Positions 53,850 through 63,114 are shown, counted from the first letter of the stretch. The stretch is 64,000 bases of DNA from Lachnospira pectinoschiza (GCF_900103815.1 NZ_FNHZ01000002.1:310001-374000), one strand, 5' to 3'. Notes: a model not told the origin generated them from the letters alone. A program made the numbers and translations.

Positions 53850-53910
53850 AAAATTTTCTCCCTTTTATTTAAATGAAAGCTTCGCTTTCAATAATAAATT
53901 CATATAAATC

Positions 53911-54906
53911 TTAATTAGATAAATAAGAATTAAAAATGCTTTCAAAGTTTGATGAATAAATTGAATTAGAACGAACGCTAAGTTTTGCCCAAACTCCTGT
54001 ATTAAAATCTACATAATACTTTGATTCATACTCATTCATATACTCATTAAACTGCTCTAATTGCTTGCTTTCTAAGATTGTTGTCTTATTGACTTCAGTC
54101 TTAGTTTTATCATTATCAGAAGTACAACGAATTAGATAATAAAGTCCATTAACTTCAAAAACCTCACTCATATCACCAGTAGATAGGTTAAAGGCAATGT
54201 CTTCAAATGTCTGATCCATTTCACCCTTCTTTAATTCCATTTCATAATTGCCATCGTCATTGATTTCCTTTGCAAGGGCAAAGAAAGAGCTACCTGACTG
54301 AATGCTATTATAGGCATTCTCCACCTCTTCCTTAGAATCGCTTACAATATACTGAATATCAATAACTCTAGCATCATCATAACTTACCTCAATGTCATAT
54401 TCAGAAATAATATCCTCATATAACTTATTAGCAATGGCAAATTTAGTATACATCTCTTCTAGATCCTCTAAACTTACATCTAACTGCTTCTTATCATCAT
54501 CGGATAAGTTATTGTAATACTCCGCAGCTGCTGCCTCTACGTTGTTCTCTTCATCTCTACTTAAAACAACGCCTCTTTCCTTTGCTAGCTTATTTAGCAT
54601 AGCAACTCTTATTAACTTAACTTTAATTTGATCATTAACATAAGAATAAAAAGATTCTCCATCAATTGTCTCATTCCAGATATCCTCACCTAAAAGCTCT
54701 TCGTACTGGCTTCTAGCATCAGACATTAAAATCTTAGCTTCGGTCTTAGTCATTGTAATACCGTCTAGCTTAAGAATTGTATTAGAATTTAGCCCTGTTG
54801 ATATATAAACAAAGTGGCCATTGAAAAAAATCATAAAAATTAAACATGCTGCAACTAAAACCGCTGCAGACACTAAAGCAATTACTCTCTTCTTGTTAGT
54901 CTTCAC
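53911..54906 (-). CDS. Exported peptidyl-prolyl isomerase (PrsA/SurA-like)
   Basis: The 331-residue protein has an N-terminal hydrophobic segment (8-28). Cys21 in VAAC could be a lipobox, but the hydrophobic stretch continues past it, so lipid anchoring is uncertain. A helical SurA-like N domain (about 45-170) precedes a parvulin-type rotamase domain (about 178-285) with KKGEMDQTFEDIAFNLSTGD. It should help fold secreted proteins. It lies 61 bases upstream of the topoisomerase B gene, with a short hairpin between. Confidence 0.82.
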   Translation of the reverse strand: MKTNKKRVIALVSAAVLVAACLIFMIFFNGHFVYISTGLNSNTILKLDGITMTKTEAKILMSDARSQYEELLGEDIWNETIDGESFYSYVNDQIKVKLIRVAMLNKLAKERGVVLSRDEENNVEAAAAEYYNNLSDDDKKQLDVSLEDLEEMYTKFAIANKLYEDIISEYDIEVSYDDARVIDIQYIVSDSKEEVENAYNSIQSGSSFFALAKEINDDGNYEMELKKGEMDQTFEDIAFNLSTGDMSEVFEVNGLYYLIRCTSDNDKTKTEVNKTTILESKQLEQFNEYMNEYESKYYVDFNTGVWAKLSVRSNSIYSSNFESIFNSYLSN

Positions 54907-54956
54907 AACCCTACTCCTTTAGTCCATTATTTCTGTAATATGTTCGCTATAGATGT

Positions 54957-55074
54957 GGAAGTGCTCGCATTAGATGCGGCAGGCCGCAGCTCGCACACGT
55001 GTAGCTCCTTCTTCTCAATTGCGGAAGTGCTCGCATTAGATGCGGCAGGGCCGCTGCTCGCACACGTGTAGCTC
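54957..55074. repeat. Tandem GC-rich 51/52-bp repeat
   Basis: Copies 54957-55007 and 55023-55074 are identical except for one inserted G and one A-to-T change. Each runs from GGAAGTGCTCGCA through GCGGC and GCCGC-like arms to ACACGTGTAGCTC. They lie between rlmH and the PPIase gene. Confidence 0.88.
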
Positions 55075-55092
55075 TTTCAATGAAAGAGCTAC
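55068..55092 (-). terminator. Hairpin after rlmH, possible terminator
   Basis: A perfect 11-bp stem GTAGCTCTTTC with GAAAGAGCTAC and a 3-base loop. It lacks a following T run on either strand, so termination is uncertain. Confidence 0.45.
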
Positions 55093-55097
55093 AATAG

Positions 55098-55577
55098 CTA
55101 CTTATGATATGGCTCGTTCTTCATTATTCTATAGCTTCTATAAATCTGTTCAAGTAAAATCACACGCATTAACTGATGAGGGAAGGTCATTTTAGAAAAG
55201 CTAAGCTTGTAATCCGCTCTAGCTAAGACCTCACTTGATAAACCAAGGGAACCACCAATCACAAAGCTTATATCGCTTTTCCCCGAAATACCAAGCTCAT
55301 CAATCTTTTTTGATAACTCAACAGAATCTAACATCTTGCCTTCAATGGCAAGAGCTATAACATAGGAATCGTCTTTTATATTAGATAAAATTCTCTCCCC
55401 TTCTTTTCTTTTGATCAAGTCATTAACAGTATCACTTGCATTATCCGGTGTCTTCTCATCAGGAAGCTCTATAATCTTTAAATTACAGTATCTTGAAAGT
55501 CTCTTAGAATACTCATCAATAGCACCTGTAAAGAACTTCTCTTTCACCTTGCCAACGCATACAATGTTAATCTTCAA
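55098..55577 (-). CDS. rlmH: 23S rRNA pseudouridine(1915) N3-methyltransferase RlmH
   Basis: The 159-residue SPOUT methyltransferase modifies helix 69 of 23S rRNA. It begins MKINIVCVGKVKEKF, has FVIGGSLGLSSEV for SAM binding in the knot, and ends with LLEQIYRSYRIMKNEPYHK, the conserved C-terminus. It is 12 bases after the 88-residue protein gene, as the last gene of the maf operon. Confidence 0.98.
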   Translation of the reverse strand: MKINIVCVGKVKEKFFTGAIDEYSKRLSRYCNLKIIELPDEKTPDNASDTVNDLIKRKEGERILSNIKDDSYVIALAIEGKMLDSVELSKKIDELGISGKSDISFVIGGSLGLSSEVLARADYKLSFSKMTFPHQLMRVILLEQIYRSYRIMKNEPYHK

Positions 55578-55589
55578 GCAAACTCACCT

Positions 55590-55856
55590 CTAACCTTCAA
55601 CTACAAAATATTCGCCACTAGGAAGCTTAAAAACCTCTAGCTGCTCTTCTAATTCTTCGTCAGACATAGAACTAACATCCATACCTTCATCTGCTAGGGC
55701 ATCTCTTAATTCCTTAATATCCTTACAAACAAAAGCAAAAGACTCTTCAAGAAAATCCTTAGCCTCATCAATATCAAAGACTACATCCTCCATAAAAAGT
55801 TTAGCTTGTTCCTTTAAGAAAACCTCTGCGCAGGCTGTTAAATGCTTCTCGTCCAT
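55590..55856 (-). CDS. Small acidic protein of unknown function
   Basis: The 88-residue, strongly acidic protein is mostly helical and ends with FKLPSGEYFVVEG. It has no signal peptide or metal motif. It is tightly packed between a HAD hydrolase gene (10 bases) and rlmH (12 bases), so it is a real co-transcribed gene. No family is recognised. Confidence 0.75.
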   Translation of the reverse strand: MDEKHLTACAEVFLKEQAKLFMEDVVFDIDEAKDFLEESFAFVCKDIKELRDALADEGMDVSSMSDEELEEQLEVFKLPSGEYFVVEG

Positions 55857-55866
55857 AATAATCTCC

Positions 55867-56652
55867 TTATGATAAAATTTGTGGGAAACGCTCCCTTAAT
55901 GTATCAACTACTCTCTTGGCCTCGTAGTTACCATGTTTCTTAACATCTGCTACAGCCTTCTCCATGACATAAGAATACTTCACATTATCAAGCATAGTAA
56001 TATCATTATAATTATCACCAAAGGCCATACATTCATTAGACTGTAGCTTAAAATATTCCTTAATCTGATTAATAGCCTTACCCTTAGAAACGCTTGTCTC
56101 CATAAAGTCTAAGTAAAGATCACCAGATACAGCAATACTTGCCTTACCCTGCCATCTATCAAAGAAATAGTCTCTAGAATTAGAGATACCTGAAAGGTCA
56201 CAAACAGCCACCTTTAAAATATCTTCCTTAATCTCACTAAAATCCTCTACTAGAGTTGTATGATAGTTAACTACCTCAGTCATTCTGTGATGATATTCCT
56301 TAGTCTTAGGCTTAATATAAGCAGTCTTTTGTCCTGAAACTAAGACCTCACAATTAGCTCTATTATAAACATCATCAATAATTTCAAGGGCTAAGTCTCT
56401 CTCCATAGCTGTCTTAGCTATTACCTTATCCTTATAAGCTACTAATGCACCGTTCTCAGCAATATATACCAAATCCTTTGAAACAGGCTCAAATAGTCTC
56501 TTTAGAGAGGTAATCTGTCTACCTGATGCAGCAGCAAAATGTATTCCCGACTTTAAAAGCTTAGCTATTGCTCTTAAAGTTTCTTCATCTACACTCTGTG
56601 CCCCATTAAGAAGTAGTGTACCATCTAAGTCACTTGCTATAAATCGTATCAT
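55867..56652 (-). CDS. Cof-type HAD hydrolase
   Basis: The 261-residue phosphatase has HAD motif I FIASDLDGTLL (Asp8, Asp10), motif II near AAASGRQ, motif III Lys in VSKGKAI and motif IV AFGDNYNDITML, with a C2 cap between. It acts on sugar or cofactor phosphates; the substrate is unknown. The start at 56652 is one base after the maf stop and follows AGGTG; an upstream ATG inside maf is less likely. Confidence 0.92.
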   Translation of the reverse strand: MIRFIASDLDGTLLLNGAQSVDEETLRAIAKLLKSGIHFAAASGRQITSLKRLFEPVSKDLVYIAENGALVAYKDKVIAKTAMERDLALEIIDDVYNRANCEVLVSGQKTAYIKPKTKEYHHRMTEVVNYHTTLVEDFSEIKEDILKVAVCDLSGISNSRDYFFDRWQGKASIAVSGDLYLDFMETSVSKGKAINQIKEYFKLQSNECMAFGDNYNDITMLDNVKYSYVMEKAVADVKKHGNYEAKRVVDTLRERFPQILS

Positions 56653-56653
56653 A

Positions 56654-57274
56654 TTAACACCTTTCATAATCTATTCTATATCCTAATTTATAAAGTTCAA
56701 GACATATTCTTGCTACTGGCAAGCCAACTACATTATTATAGTCGCCCTCAATAGCCTTAATATAGGCGGCAAAAAGCCCCTGAATTCCATATGCCCCTGC
56801 CTTATCATAAGGCTCTTTAGTTGATATGTAGGCCTCCACACTCTCATCTGTTAAAGGATAGACTAAAACTTCTGTCTTCTCACTAAAGCTAATCTCTTTA
56901 GCCTCCACTTTATCGCCCACGCCACTTGTCTTAATAAGACAAACTCCTGTGTAAACCTGATGAGCATTATCAGAAAGTCCCTTAATCATTCTTCTAGCAT
57001 CTTCCTTATCCTTAGGCTTAGTTAGAATCTCGCCCTTGTGATAAACTACTGTATCTGCGCCAATAATCACACAATCAGAGAGGTCTTCCCCTCTTCCCTT
57101 TAGCATATCAAATACAGCTCTTGCCTTCCTTCTTGAAAGTTCCTTCACATAATCGTAAGGAGGCATTAGTTCAATGTCCTCACTTGCCTGACTAGTTATA
57201 ATCTCAAATTTAATACCGACCTGCTCTAAAAGTTCCTTTCTTCTAGGAGAAGCAGAAGCTAAAATAATTCTCAT
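56654..57274 (-). CDS. maf: Maf-family nucleotide pyrophosphatase
   Basis: The 206-residue protein has the Maf signature LASASPRRKELL at the start, GADTVV and the DARRMIKGLS segment. It hydrolyses non-canonical or modified nucleoside triphosphates and is linked to septum arrest in Bacillus. The ATG at 57274 follows AAGGA; the longer frame adds nine unrelated residues. It is first in the maf, HAD, 88-residue protein, rlmH operon. Confidence 0.94.
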   Translation of the reverse strand: MRIILASASPRRKELLEQVGIKFEIITSQASEDIELMPPYDYVKELSRRKARAVFDMLKGRGEDLSDCVIIGADTVVYHKGEILTKPKDKEDARRMIKGLSDNAHQVYTGVCLIKTSGVGDKVEAKEISFSEKTEVLVYPLTDESVEAYISTKEPYDKAGAYGIQGLFAAYIKAIEGDYNNVVGLPVARICLELYKLGYRIDYERC

Positions 57275-57370
57275 AATTAAATTCCTTTCTCGACCTACCA
57301 TGTCCTATATTAACATTCTTTTATGAAAAATAAAAGTCCAAAAAGAAATTTTGTTCGTTTCTAATCTAAA

Positions 57371-57400
57371 GAAAAGGGATAGAAAAATTTTCCTATCCCT
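57371..57400 (-). terminator. Terminator of leuA
   Basis: An 8-bp stem AGGGATAG with CTATCCCT and a 10-base loop is followed on the minus strand by TTTTCTTT. Confidence 0.75.
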
Positions 57401-57463
57401 AAATTATAAACTTAGTCAAACAGACCTTTTAATCCACTTTTAAAGTTTGATTTCTTTATTTCC

Positions 57464-57506
57464 CAAGACTTCTAGTTATCAAGGCTTTTACTTATCAAGA
57501 CTTCTA
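57464..57506 (-). repeat. Repeated gene-end motif at the leuA stop
   Basis: CAAGACTTCTA (plus strand) occurs at 57464-57474 and 57496-57506, and TTATCAAG at 57476-57483 and 57492-57499. The last leuA codons and stop are thus repeated just beyond the gene. Confidence 0.7.
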
Positions 57507-59149
57507 TTCATAGCTGACTCAACCGCATCAATAGAAGCTCTAATAATATCGTGATCAATACCAATACCAAAGTAGCCCTTGCCATCATCGCCCTCAATAC
57601 CTACATAGGCAATAGCCGAAGCACCAGAACCACTCTTTAAGGCATGCTCTTCATAAACTGTAATATTACATGGCTTATTAAAATGTTTAGCAAGTGCGTT
57701 ACTTACTGCATCAAGACGACCCTTACCAGCTGCATTAACTGTAAGAGACTGTCCATTTTCTTCAATAGTAACTGCTGTCTGAATTCCATCTTCCTGCTTA
57801 AAATGTACCTCTGTAATCTTAAAGTTTGGTGTGTATTTCTTATATCTCTTCTCAAAAATTTCAAGAACCTCTTCTGGCGCTAATTCCTTATGAGCATTAT
57901 CAGAAACATCCTTTACAGCATAGCCTAAATCCTCTCTCATCGCCTTTGGAATAAGCATACCGAAGTTTCTCTCTAAAACGTAGGCAACGCCACCCTTACC
58001 AGACTGGCTGTTAATTCTAATAACATCAGAATCATAAGTTCTACCAACATCCTCTGGATTAATTGGAAGATATGGTACAGTCCAAAGATCTGGATTGTGG
58101 TCGATTCTATAGTGCATTCCCTTTGAAATAGCATCCTGATGAGATCCTGAGAAAGCTGCAAATACTAACTTACCACAATATGGATGTCTATCAGAAATTG
58201 TCATCTGAGTAAGCTTTTCATAAGTCTGTGCAAGCTCAGGCATATCAGATAAATCAAGCTTTGGATCAACACCATGTGAATACATATTCATAGCAAGTGT
58301 AATAACATCTACATTACCAGTTCTCTCACCATTACCAAAAAGTGTACCCTCAATTCTATCAGCACCAGCAAGTAATCCAAGCTCAGAATCGGCAACGCCT
58401 GTACCTCTGTCATTGTGTGGATGAAGGGATACGATAACATTTTCCCTATTATGCATGTTCTTACACATGTACTCTACCTGACTAGCATAAACATGAGGAA
58501 GCGACATCTCAACAGTTACCGGTAAATTAATGATGCACTTCTTGTCTTTTGTTGGCTGCCACTGGTCAATAACTGCGTTACAAACCTCAAGGGCATATTC
58601 TGGCTCTGTGCCTGTAAAAGACTCGGGGCTGTATTCAAATAAATAGTTACCGCCATCTGCCTCAGCTAATTCCTTTAAAAGCTTAGCGCCTTCAATAGCG
58701 ATCTTCTTAATTTCTTCCTTAGACTTAGCAAATACCTGCTCTCTTTGTGCAAGAGATGTAGAATTGTAAACATGGATGATTGCTCTTGGAGCACCCTTAA
58801 CTGCCTCAAAAGTCTTCTTAATAATATGAGGTCTAGCCTGAGTAAGTACCTGAATTGTTACATCCTCAGGAATCATATTATTCTCAATTAAAGTACGGCA
58901 AAACTCATACTCTGTCTCTGATGCTGCAGGGAAACCAATCTCGATTTCCTTAAAGCCCACCTTAATTAACATCTTGTAAAACTCTAACTTCTCAGCCAAG
59001 CTCATTGGTTCTATTAAAGCCTGGTTGCCATCTCTTAAATCAACAGAACACCAAATTGGTGCCTTATCCACGTATTCCTTCTTAACCCAGTCATTGCACT
59101 CAACTGGTGGCATAAAGTAGCCTCTCTTGTACTGCTTGTAATTAAACAT
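57488..59149 (-). CDS. leuA: 2-isopropylmalate synthase
   Basis: The 553-residue enzyme condenses acetyl-CoA with 2-oxoisovalerate, the first step of leucine synthesis. It has DLRDGNQ (37-43), SLHPHNDRGTGVADSELG and GNGERTGNVD for metal and substrate binding, and a C-terminal regulatory domain ending in SGSGASAIAYVGIE. It belongs to the LeuA type 2 group. Expression is controlled by the leucine T-box directly upstream, and enzyme activity probably by leucine feedback. Confidence 0.98.
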   Translation of the reverse strand: MFNYKQYKRGYFMPPVECNDWVKKEYVDKAPIWCSVDLRDGNQALIEPMSLAEKLEFYKMLIKVGFKEIEIGFPAASETEYEFCRTLIENNMIPEDVTIQVLTQARPHIIKKTFEAVKGAPRAIIHVYNSTSLAQREQVFAKSKEEIKKIAIEGAKLLKELAEADGGNYLFEYSPESFTGTEPEYALEVCNAVIDQWQPTKDKKCIINLPVTVEMSLPHVYASQVEYMCKNMHNRENVIVSLHPHNDRGTGVADSELGLLAGADRIEGTLFGNGERTGNVDVITLAMNMYSHGVDPKLDLSDMPELAQTYEKLTQMTISDRHPYCGKLVFAAFSGSHQDAISKGMHYRIDHNPDLWTVPYLPINPEDVGRTYDSDVIRINSQSGKGGVAYVLERNFGMLIPKAMREDLGYAVKDVSDNAHKELAPEEVLEIFEKRYKKYTPNFKITEVHFKQEDGIQTAVTIEENGQSLTVNAAGKGRLDAVSNALAKHFNKPCNITVYEEHALKSGSGASAIAYVGIEGDDGKGYFGIGIDHDIIRASIDAVESAMNRSLDK

Positions 59150-59272
59150 AAACCTTTCCTCCTAATTCTAGTGCTCTTACTTATGAAAATGTGTCAAAAG
59201 CCTAAAGACAAATAAAGCCACTAATTTATCTTTAGCCAAACGCTTTTAAGTCTCCCTTCCCAAAGAGGCTAT

Positions 59273-59309
59273 AAAAAAACGTCTCTTAAAGGTTTCCCTT
59301 TAAGAGACG
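59273..59309 (-). terminator. Regulated terminator of the T-box
   Basis: A 13-bp stem CGTCTCTTAAAGG with CCTTTAAGAGACG and a 4-base loop is followed by seven T on the minus strand. Confidence 0.93.
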
Positions 59310-59552
59310 AATAAAATCCGCGTTACCACTCTTATTCATAGTAAAACTATGCACTCACCAAATACTTTCATATTCTGACCATTATAACGGTTGGCATTCC
59401 GTCTAGCCCTACAGTTATTAAAAATAATTTCAGGTAGCTGCTCCAAGGCGAGTTCATTACTTCTCTTTATCTATCTTTCACCAACCGATAGCTCTCTGTA
59501 TTCCGATTCATAACTACTATTCCTCTTCATCGCATTTCAAATATTGAATTAT
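59273..59552 (-). promoter_or_regulatory. Leucine T-box riboswitch upstream of leuA
   Basis: The conserved T-box AGAGTGGTAACGCGG lies at 59318-59332. Stem I holds a putative specifier loop GAA-CTC-GCC with the Leu codon CTC at 59450-59452. A strong terminator follows at 59273-59309. Uncharged tRNA-Leu(GAG) would bind the specifier and the T-box bulge, favour the antiterminator and turn on leuA. The rest of 59150-59593 holds the leuA ribosome site and the T-box promoter. Confidence 0.95.
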
Positions 59553-59558
59553 ATTAAA

Positions 59559-59587
59559 ACTATAAACTATCAATATTTGTTTGTCAA
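59559..59587 (-). promoter_or_regulatory. Promoter of the leuA T-box
   Basis: On the minus strand TTGACA (59582-59587) and TATAGT (59559-59564) are 17 bases apart, ending just before the T-box RNA. Confidence 0.75.
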
Positions 59588-59593
59588 TAAGTT

Positions 59594-60955
59594 TTATAAC
59601 TTCTTTAAATAACTAATTTCCTCTTTAGTTACCTCTTCTCTTGAGTATCTAGCCTTTTCATAAGCCTCAGTTATCTTAGCTGCCTTTTCTTCATCCTCAA
59701 TAATAAGCTTAGAAGAAATATCGCCAGGCATTAATTTATCCGGCTTTAAGCCATTTTTCTTATATTTAGTATAACGCTTCTTTGACTTGGCGTATTTTTT
59801 GAAAATCTTTCTATAGCTATCATTATTAGATAAGCCCTTAGATGACTCCTTCTTTAAGGTCTCGTAAGCCTTATCCTTTGAAATCTTCTCTTCCTTTAAA
59901 AATTCCACTTCATCAAATTCATCAAGCTTAGTCCTTTTAAAGCTCTTCGCATACTTAAATACTAGGTAAATTACTGAAACTGCCAAAGCAATTACCAGCA
60001 CAAGGGCAAAGGCCTCAAAAATAGCATTAAAGATAGCTGCATTATCATTTGCTGTGGAATCTGCAAAGCCAATATCATAACCTGAACTTGCCTCATCACT
60101 AGAAGAAGCTGAATCTGTTGAATCCCCACCAGATCCCCAAAGTATAAGAATAAACTTAATAATTAGCTTTACAATGGCAAATAAAAATCCGCCGATTATA
60201 CTAAATAAATTTCCGTACTTACCGTAATAGAAAAGGTACATGAAAACTGCCATAACTAAGGCAATTACAAAGGTTACGGTTACATTTGCATTAATAATTC
60301 TATTAAGGGGGAACTCTGACTTTCCGGAGTTAACCTTAATAACCTTATTAAGTTCCTTTACCTGATTATAAATTAGGCTAGATAGGACAAATACTACAAA
60401 TAAAAGCACCATAAGGCCCACAAGGCCATCATTATTATTGCTACCACCAAGCACGTAGCCCACAAACATTACAAGGGCATAGGCTGGATGCATTCTTTCT
60501 TTAATTACAGAACTTGAGTAAACATCCTCGTCTGCTGCAGATTTTAAATTAGATACAAAATCCTTAGAAACCGGAGAATTATTAGCAAGCTCTGTAAGCT
60601 TATTCATGGCGTTCTTAATTCTAATTGAACGAAGTGATATTACAAGTGTAGCAAGAAAAAAAGTCACAATCTCAAGGTCATTTCTTGCAAAGGCAAGGCT
60701 TGCTACTGGGAATATCAAATTAATTATCATAAAGGCTGTAAAATTATTAACCTTACGTCTAACAATATAAAGAGCTACTGTTGGAATAATACACAGTAAA
60801 CATAGGACTATATCAGTATTTGGCCTATTGGCAATACCAATAATAGCCATAACTTCAATGGCAAAAAATACCACAAACTGTGTGAAAATTTCTAGGAAGG
60901 TTTCTAATACGTTAAGCCTTTTGTTAGTTTTACTAATCTTTGTTGGCTGTCCCAT
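59594..60955 (-). CDS. Polytopic membrane protein with DUF4129-like tail
   Basis: The 453-residue protein has about nine transmembrane helices (20-360), with a Ser/Asp-rich loop near 275-310. Its cytoplasmic tail (DSYRKIFKKYAKSKKR, then YEKARYSREEVTKEE) matches the DUF4129 pattern. In the usual MoxR-DUF58 operons a transglutaminase/DUF4129 membrane protein is third, as here, but no transglutaminase domain is visible. The start overlaps the DUF58 stop as TAATG. It likely works with MoxR and DUF58 in envelope assembly or complex maturation. Confidence 0.75.
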   Translation of the reverse strand: MGQPTKISKTNKRLNVLETFLEIFTQFVVFFAIEVMAIIGIANRPNTDIVLCLLCIIPTVALYIVRRKVNNFTAFMIINLIFPVASLAFARNDLEIVTFFLATLVISLRSIRIKNAMNKLTELANNSPVSKDFVSNLKSAADEDVYSSSVIKERMHPAYALVMFVGYVLGGSNNNDGLVGLMVLLFVVFVLSSLIYNQVKELNKVIKVNSGKSEFPLNRIINANVTVTFVIALVMAVFMYLFYYGKYGNLFSIIGGFLFAIVKLIIKFILILWGSGGDSTDSASSSDEASSGYDIGFADSTANDNAAIFNAIFEAFALVLVIALAVSVIYLVFKYAKSFKRTKLDEFDEVEFLKEEKISKDKAYETLKKESSKGLSNNDSYRKIFKKYAKSKKRYTKYKKNGLKPDKLMPGDISSKLIIEDEEKAAKITEAYEKARYSREEVTKEEISYLKKL

Positions 60956-62085
60956 TAAAGCTTACCTCCTATATTCTGATCAATCTCAAACTCCAAGCTC
61001 TTTAGCTCTGTAAACTGCGATATATTTTCTCCCCTAAAATGTGGCACCACCCAGAGAGAATCCTTATCGTTTTTAAATTTCTCGTTAATTAAGTCTACTA
61101 ATTCCTTCTGTCTATTAGCAGAAATAATTACATAGATTGAATCTCTTTTAATCTGAACTTCCTTAATAATTTCCTTAAAGTCTCGCTTCTCCTTGCTTGC
61201 ATCAACTCTAGCAAGTAGCGCGTTAATAGTCTTTAAATGAGCAACGCCAGAACCTGACGTGAGCTTAATCTCAGCTCCTTCAAGGTAATCTCTTGCATTT
61301 GAGTAAAGGGATAAATTAACCCCTTCCTTTAAAAACTTAGTGGCAAAGCCTGAACAAAGCTCAATACTATTCTCAATAATCTCAAGGGATTCAAGCTGTC
61401 TGTCCTTTTCTAAGTTAAGTAAAATGCATACATTTCTACTCATGGTCTCATCATATTCATTAACCATAAGCTGACCGGTTTTAGCAGAAGCCTTCCAGTT
61501 AACGGACTTTAAATTATCATTATAGTTGTATTCTCTAATTGAGCGGAAAGCAAACTTATCCTCGAATAGATACTTCTTCTTAGTTAAGTCCCCTTCAAGG
61601 CTATTATTAATAATTCCAAGCTTATTAACGTCAATAGCCTGTGGGTAAACTGTAATAAAGGCAGTATCGTCCTGCTTGCATACATTTACCTCATCCATAA
61701 ATACACCGTTAAATACAATCTCTAAATTATCTAGTGTAAAGACGCCTCTTTTAAGACACTTAATAGGAATACGTCTTGTGATCTTCTGATTAGGACCTAG
61801 GGAAAACACGTCATTTCTATAGGTTCTATCTGTAGTTGTAGAGTTAGTATCAATATCTGTAAAATACAAGCTCTTATCTAATTGAAATTTAGTGTTAATC
61901 ATAGCTAAGGGCAATTTCTTAGCGTTGCTAACAGTTAAGACTAAATTGGTTGAATCCCCACGAATCACATTTCTGCTTTCGAAATTTAGATTCATTTTCA
62001 AATTCTTAGACCAATTCTTTCTATAAAGAGTAACAACAAAGAAGTAAACAAGTGCCACAGCTACTATCATTAAAATAATATTCAT
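60955..62085 (-). CDS. DUF58 (von Willebrand-like) protein
   Basis: The 376-residue protein has an N-terminal membrane helix (about 3-20), a beta-rich middle part and the DUF58 signature IREYNYNDNLKSVNWKASAK followed by MVNEYDE (about 185-215). The C-terminal half folds like a VWA domain. The family is nearly always next to MoxR ATPases. The start overlaps the MoxR stop as TAATG, which shows translational coupling. Confidence 0.93.
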   Translation of the reverse strand: MNIILMIVAVALVYFFVVTLYRKNWSKNLKMNLNFESRNVIRGDSTNLVLTVSNAKKLPLAMINTKFQLDKSLYFTDIDTNSTTTDRTYRNDVFSLGPNQKITRRIPIKCLKRGVFTLDNLEIVFNGVFMDEVNVCKQDDTAFITVYPQAIDVNKLGIINNSLEGDLTKKKYLFEDKFAFRSIREYNYNDNLKSVNWKASAKTGQLMVNEYDETMSRNVCILLNLEKDRQLESLEIIENSIELCSGFATKFLKEGVNLSLYSNARDYLEGAEIKLTSGSGVAHLKTINALLARVDASKEKRDFKEIIKEVQIKRDSIYVIISANRQKELVDLINEKFKNDKDSLWVVPHFRGENISQFTELKSLEFEIDQNIGGKL

Positions 62086-63032
62086 TACTTATCCCATTCC
62101 TCTGTAGGCACATTAATTTCGCTAACGATTCTATCAATAATCTGTTCTTTGTTGTCACGAGCAAAGGCACCGGATGATAGAGAAAGTCTATGAGCAAAGC
62201 AAACTCTAGCTAAAGACTTAATATCTTCTGGTACAACATAAGTTCTTCCTGATACATATGCAAATGCTCTCGCAGCATTCACCATAGCAATTGACGCTCT
62301 AGGACTAATACCGATGGAAATGTCCACGCTATTTCTAGTCTTAGTAGCAATATTGACAATATATTCAATTAAAGATGGATGGATAAAGACTTCCTTTACC
62401 TCTTCTCTCATCTCTAAGATATCTTTTGTAGTAACTACGCTTCTAATGGATTCAATAGGGCTTGCCTTTAAAAATCTAGTAAGAATCTCCTTCTCACCTT
62501 CCTCGCTTGGATAACCCATATTAATCTTCATTAAAAATCTATCTAACTGAGCCTCTGGTAACTCGTAAGTACCAGCAGTCTCAATAGGGTTCTCAGTGGC
62601 AATAACGATAAATGGTGCATCTAGCTTAAAACTAGTTTCATCAACTGTTACCTGTATTTCTTCCATACATTCAAGAAGTGCTGACTGAGTTCTTGGTGTC
62701 GCTCTGTTAATTTCATCGGCCAATAAAATATTAGTAAAAATTGGACCTCTTCTAAACTTAAACTCTTCTTCCTTCTGGTTATAGATATGAATACCTGTAA
62801 TGTCTGATGGAAGTAAATCTGGTGTAAATTGGATTCTCTTAAAGTTACCCTCTATGCTTTTAGCAAATGTTTTAGCAAGCATTGTCTTGCCTGTTCCTGG
62901 AACATCCTCTAGTAGTACATGGCCAGATGCTAAAACACTTGTTAAAATCAACTTTGTAACATCCTCTTTATCTACGATAACCTTATTGACGTTATCTAAA
63001 ACTAGTTTACATTTATCCTGATTATTAAACAT
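62085..63032 (-). CDS. MoxR-family AAA+ ATPase
   Basis: The 315-residue ATPase has Walker A DVPGTGKTML, Walker B LLADEINRATPRTQ, sensor 1 VIATENPIE and the helical C-domain with GISPRASIAMVNAARA. MoxR ATPases act as chaperones that mature or insert metal into partner complexes with VWA proteins such as the DUF58 protein encoded next. It is the first gene of the three-gene operon and has a good promoter. Confidence 0.96.
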   Translation of the reverse strand: MFNNQDKCKLVLDNVNKVIVDKEDVTKLILTSVLASGHVLLEDVPGTGKTMLAKTFAKSIEGNFKRIQFTPDLLPSDITGIHIYNQKEEEFKFRRGPIFTNILLADEINRATPRTQSALLECMEEIQVTVDETSFKLDAPFIVIATENPIETAGTYELPEAQLDRFLMKINMGYPSEEGEKEILTRFLKASPIESIRSVVTTKDILEMREEVKEVFIHPSLIEYIVNIATKTRNSVDISIGISPRASIAMVNAARAFAYVSGRTYVVPEDIKSLARVCFAHRLSLSSGAFARDNKEQIIDRIVSEINVPTEEWDK

Positions 63033-63069
63033 GAAAAACCTCCGATTGTCTTTGTTTCATACGCTTTTT

Positions 63070-63098
63070 AGTATAGCAAGCAGAGATTATTCATTCAA
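63070..63098 (-). promoter_or_regulatory. Promoter of the MoxR operon
   Basis: On the minus strand TTGAAT (63093-63098) and TATACT (63070-63075) are 17 bases apart, with TGC before the -10. Confidence 0.65.
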
Positions 63099-63114
63099 TA
63101 AAAAGAATATAAAA

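Noticed and set aside
53874..53890. Hairpin TGAAAGC/GCTTTCA as a terminator between the PPIase and topoisomerase genes
   Set aside because: The stem is only 7 bp and lacks a T run, so I do not list it as a terminator.
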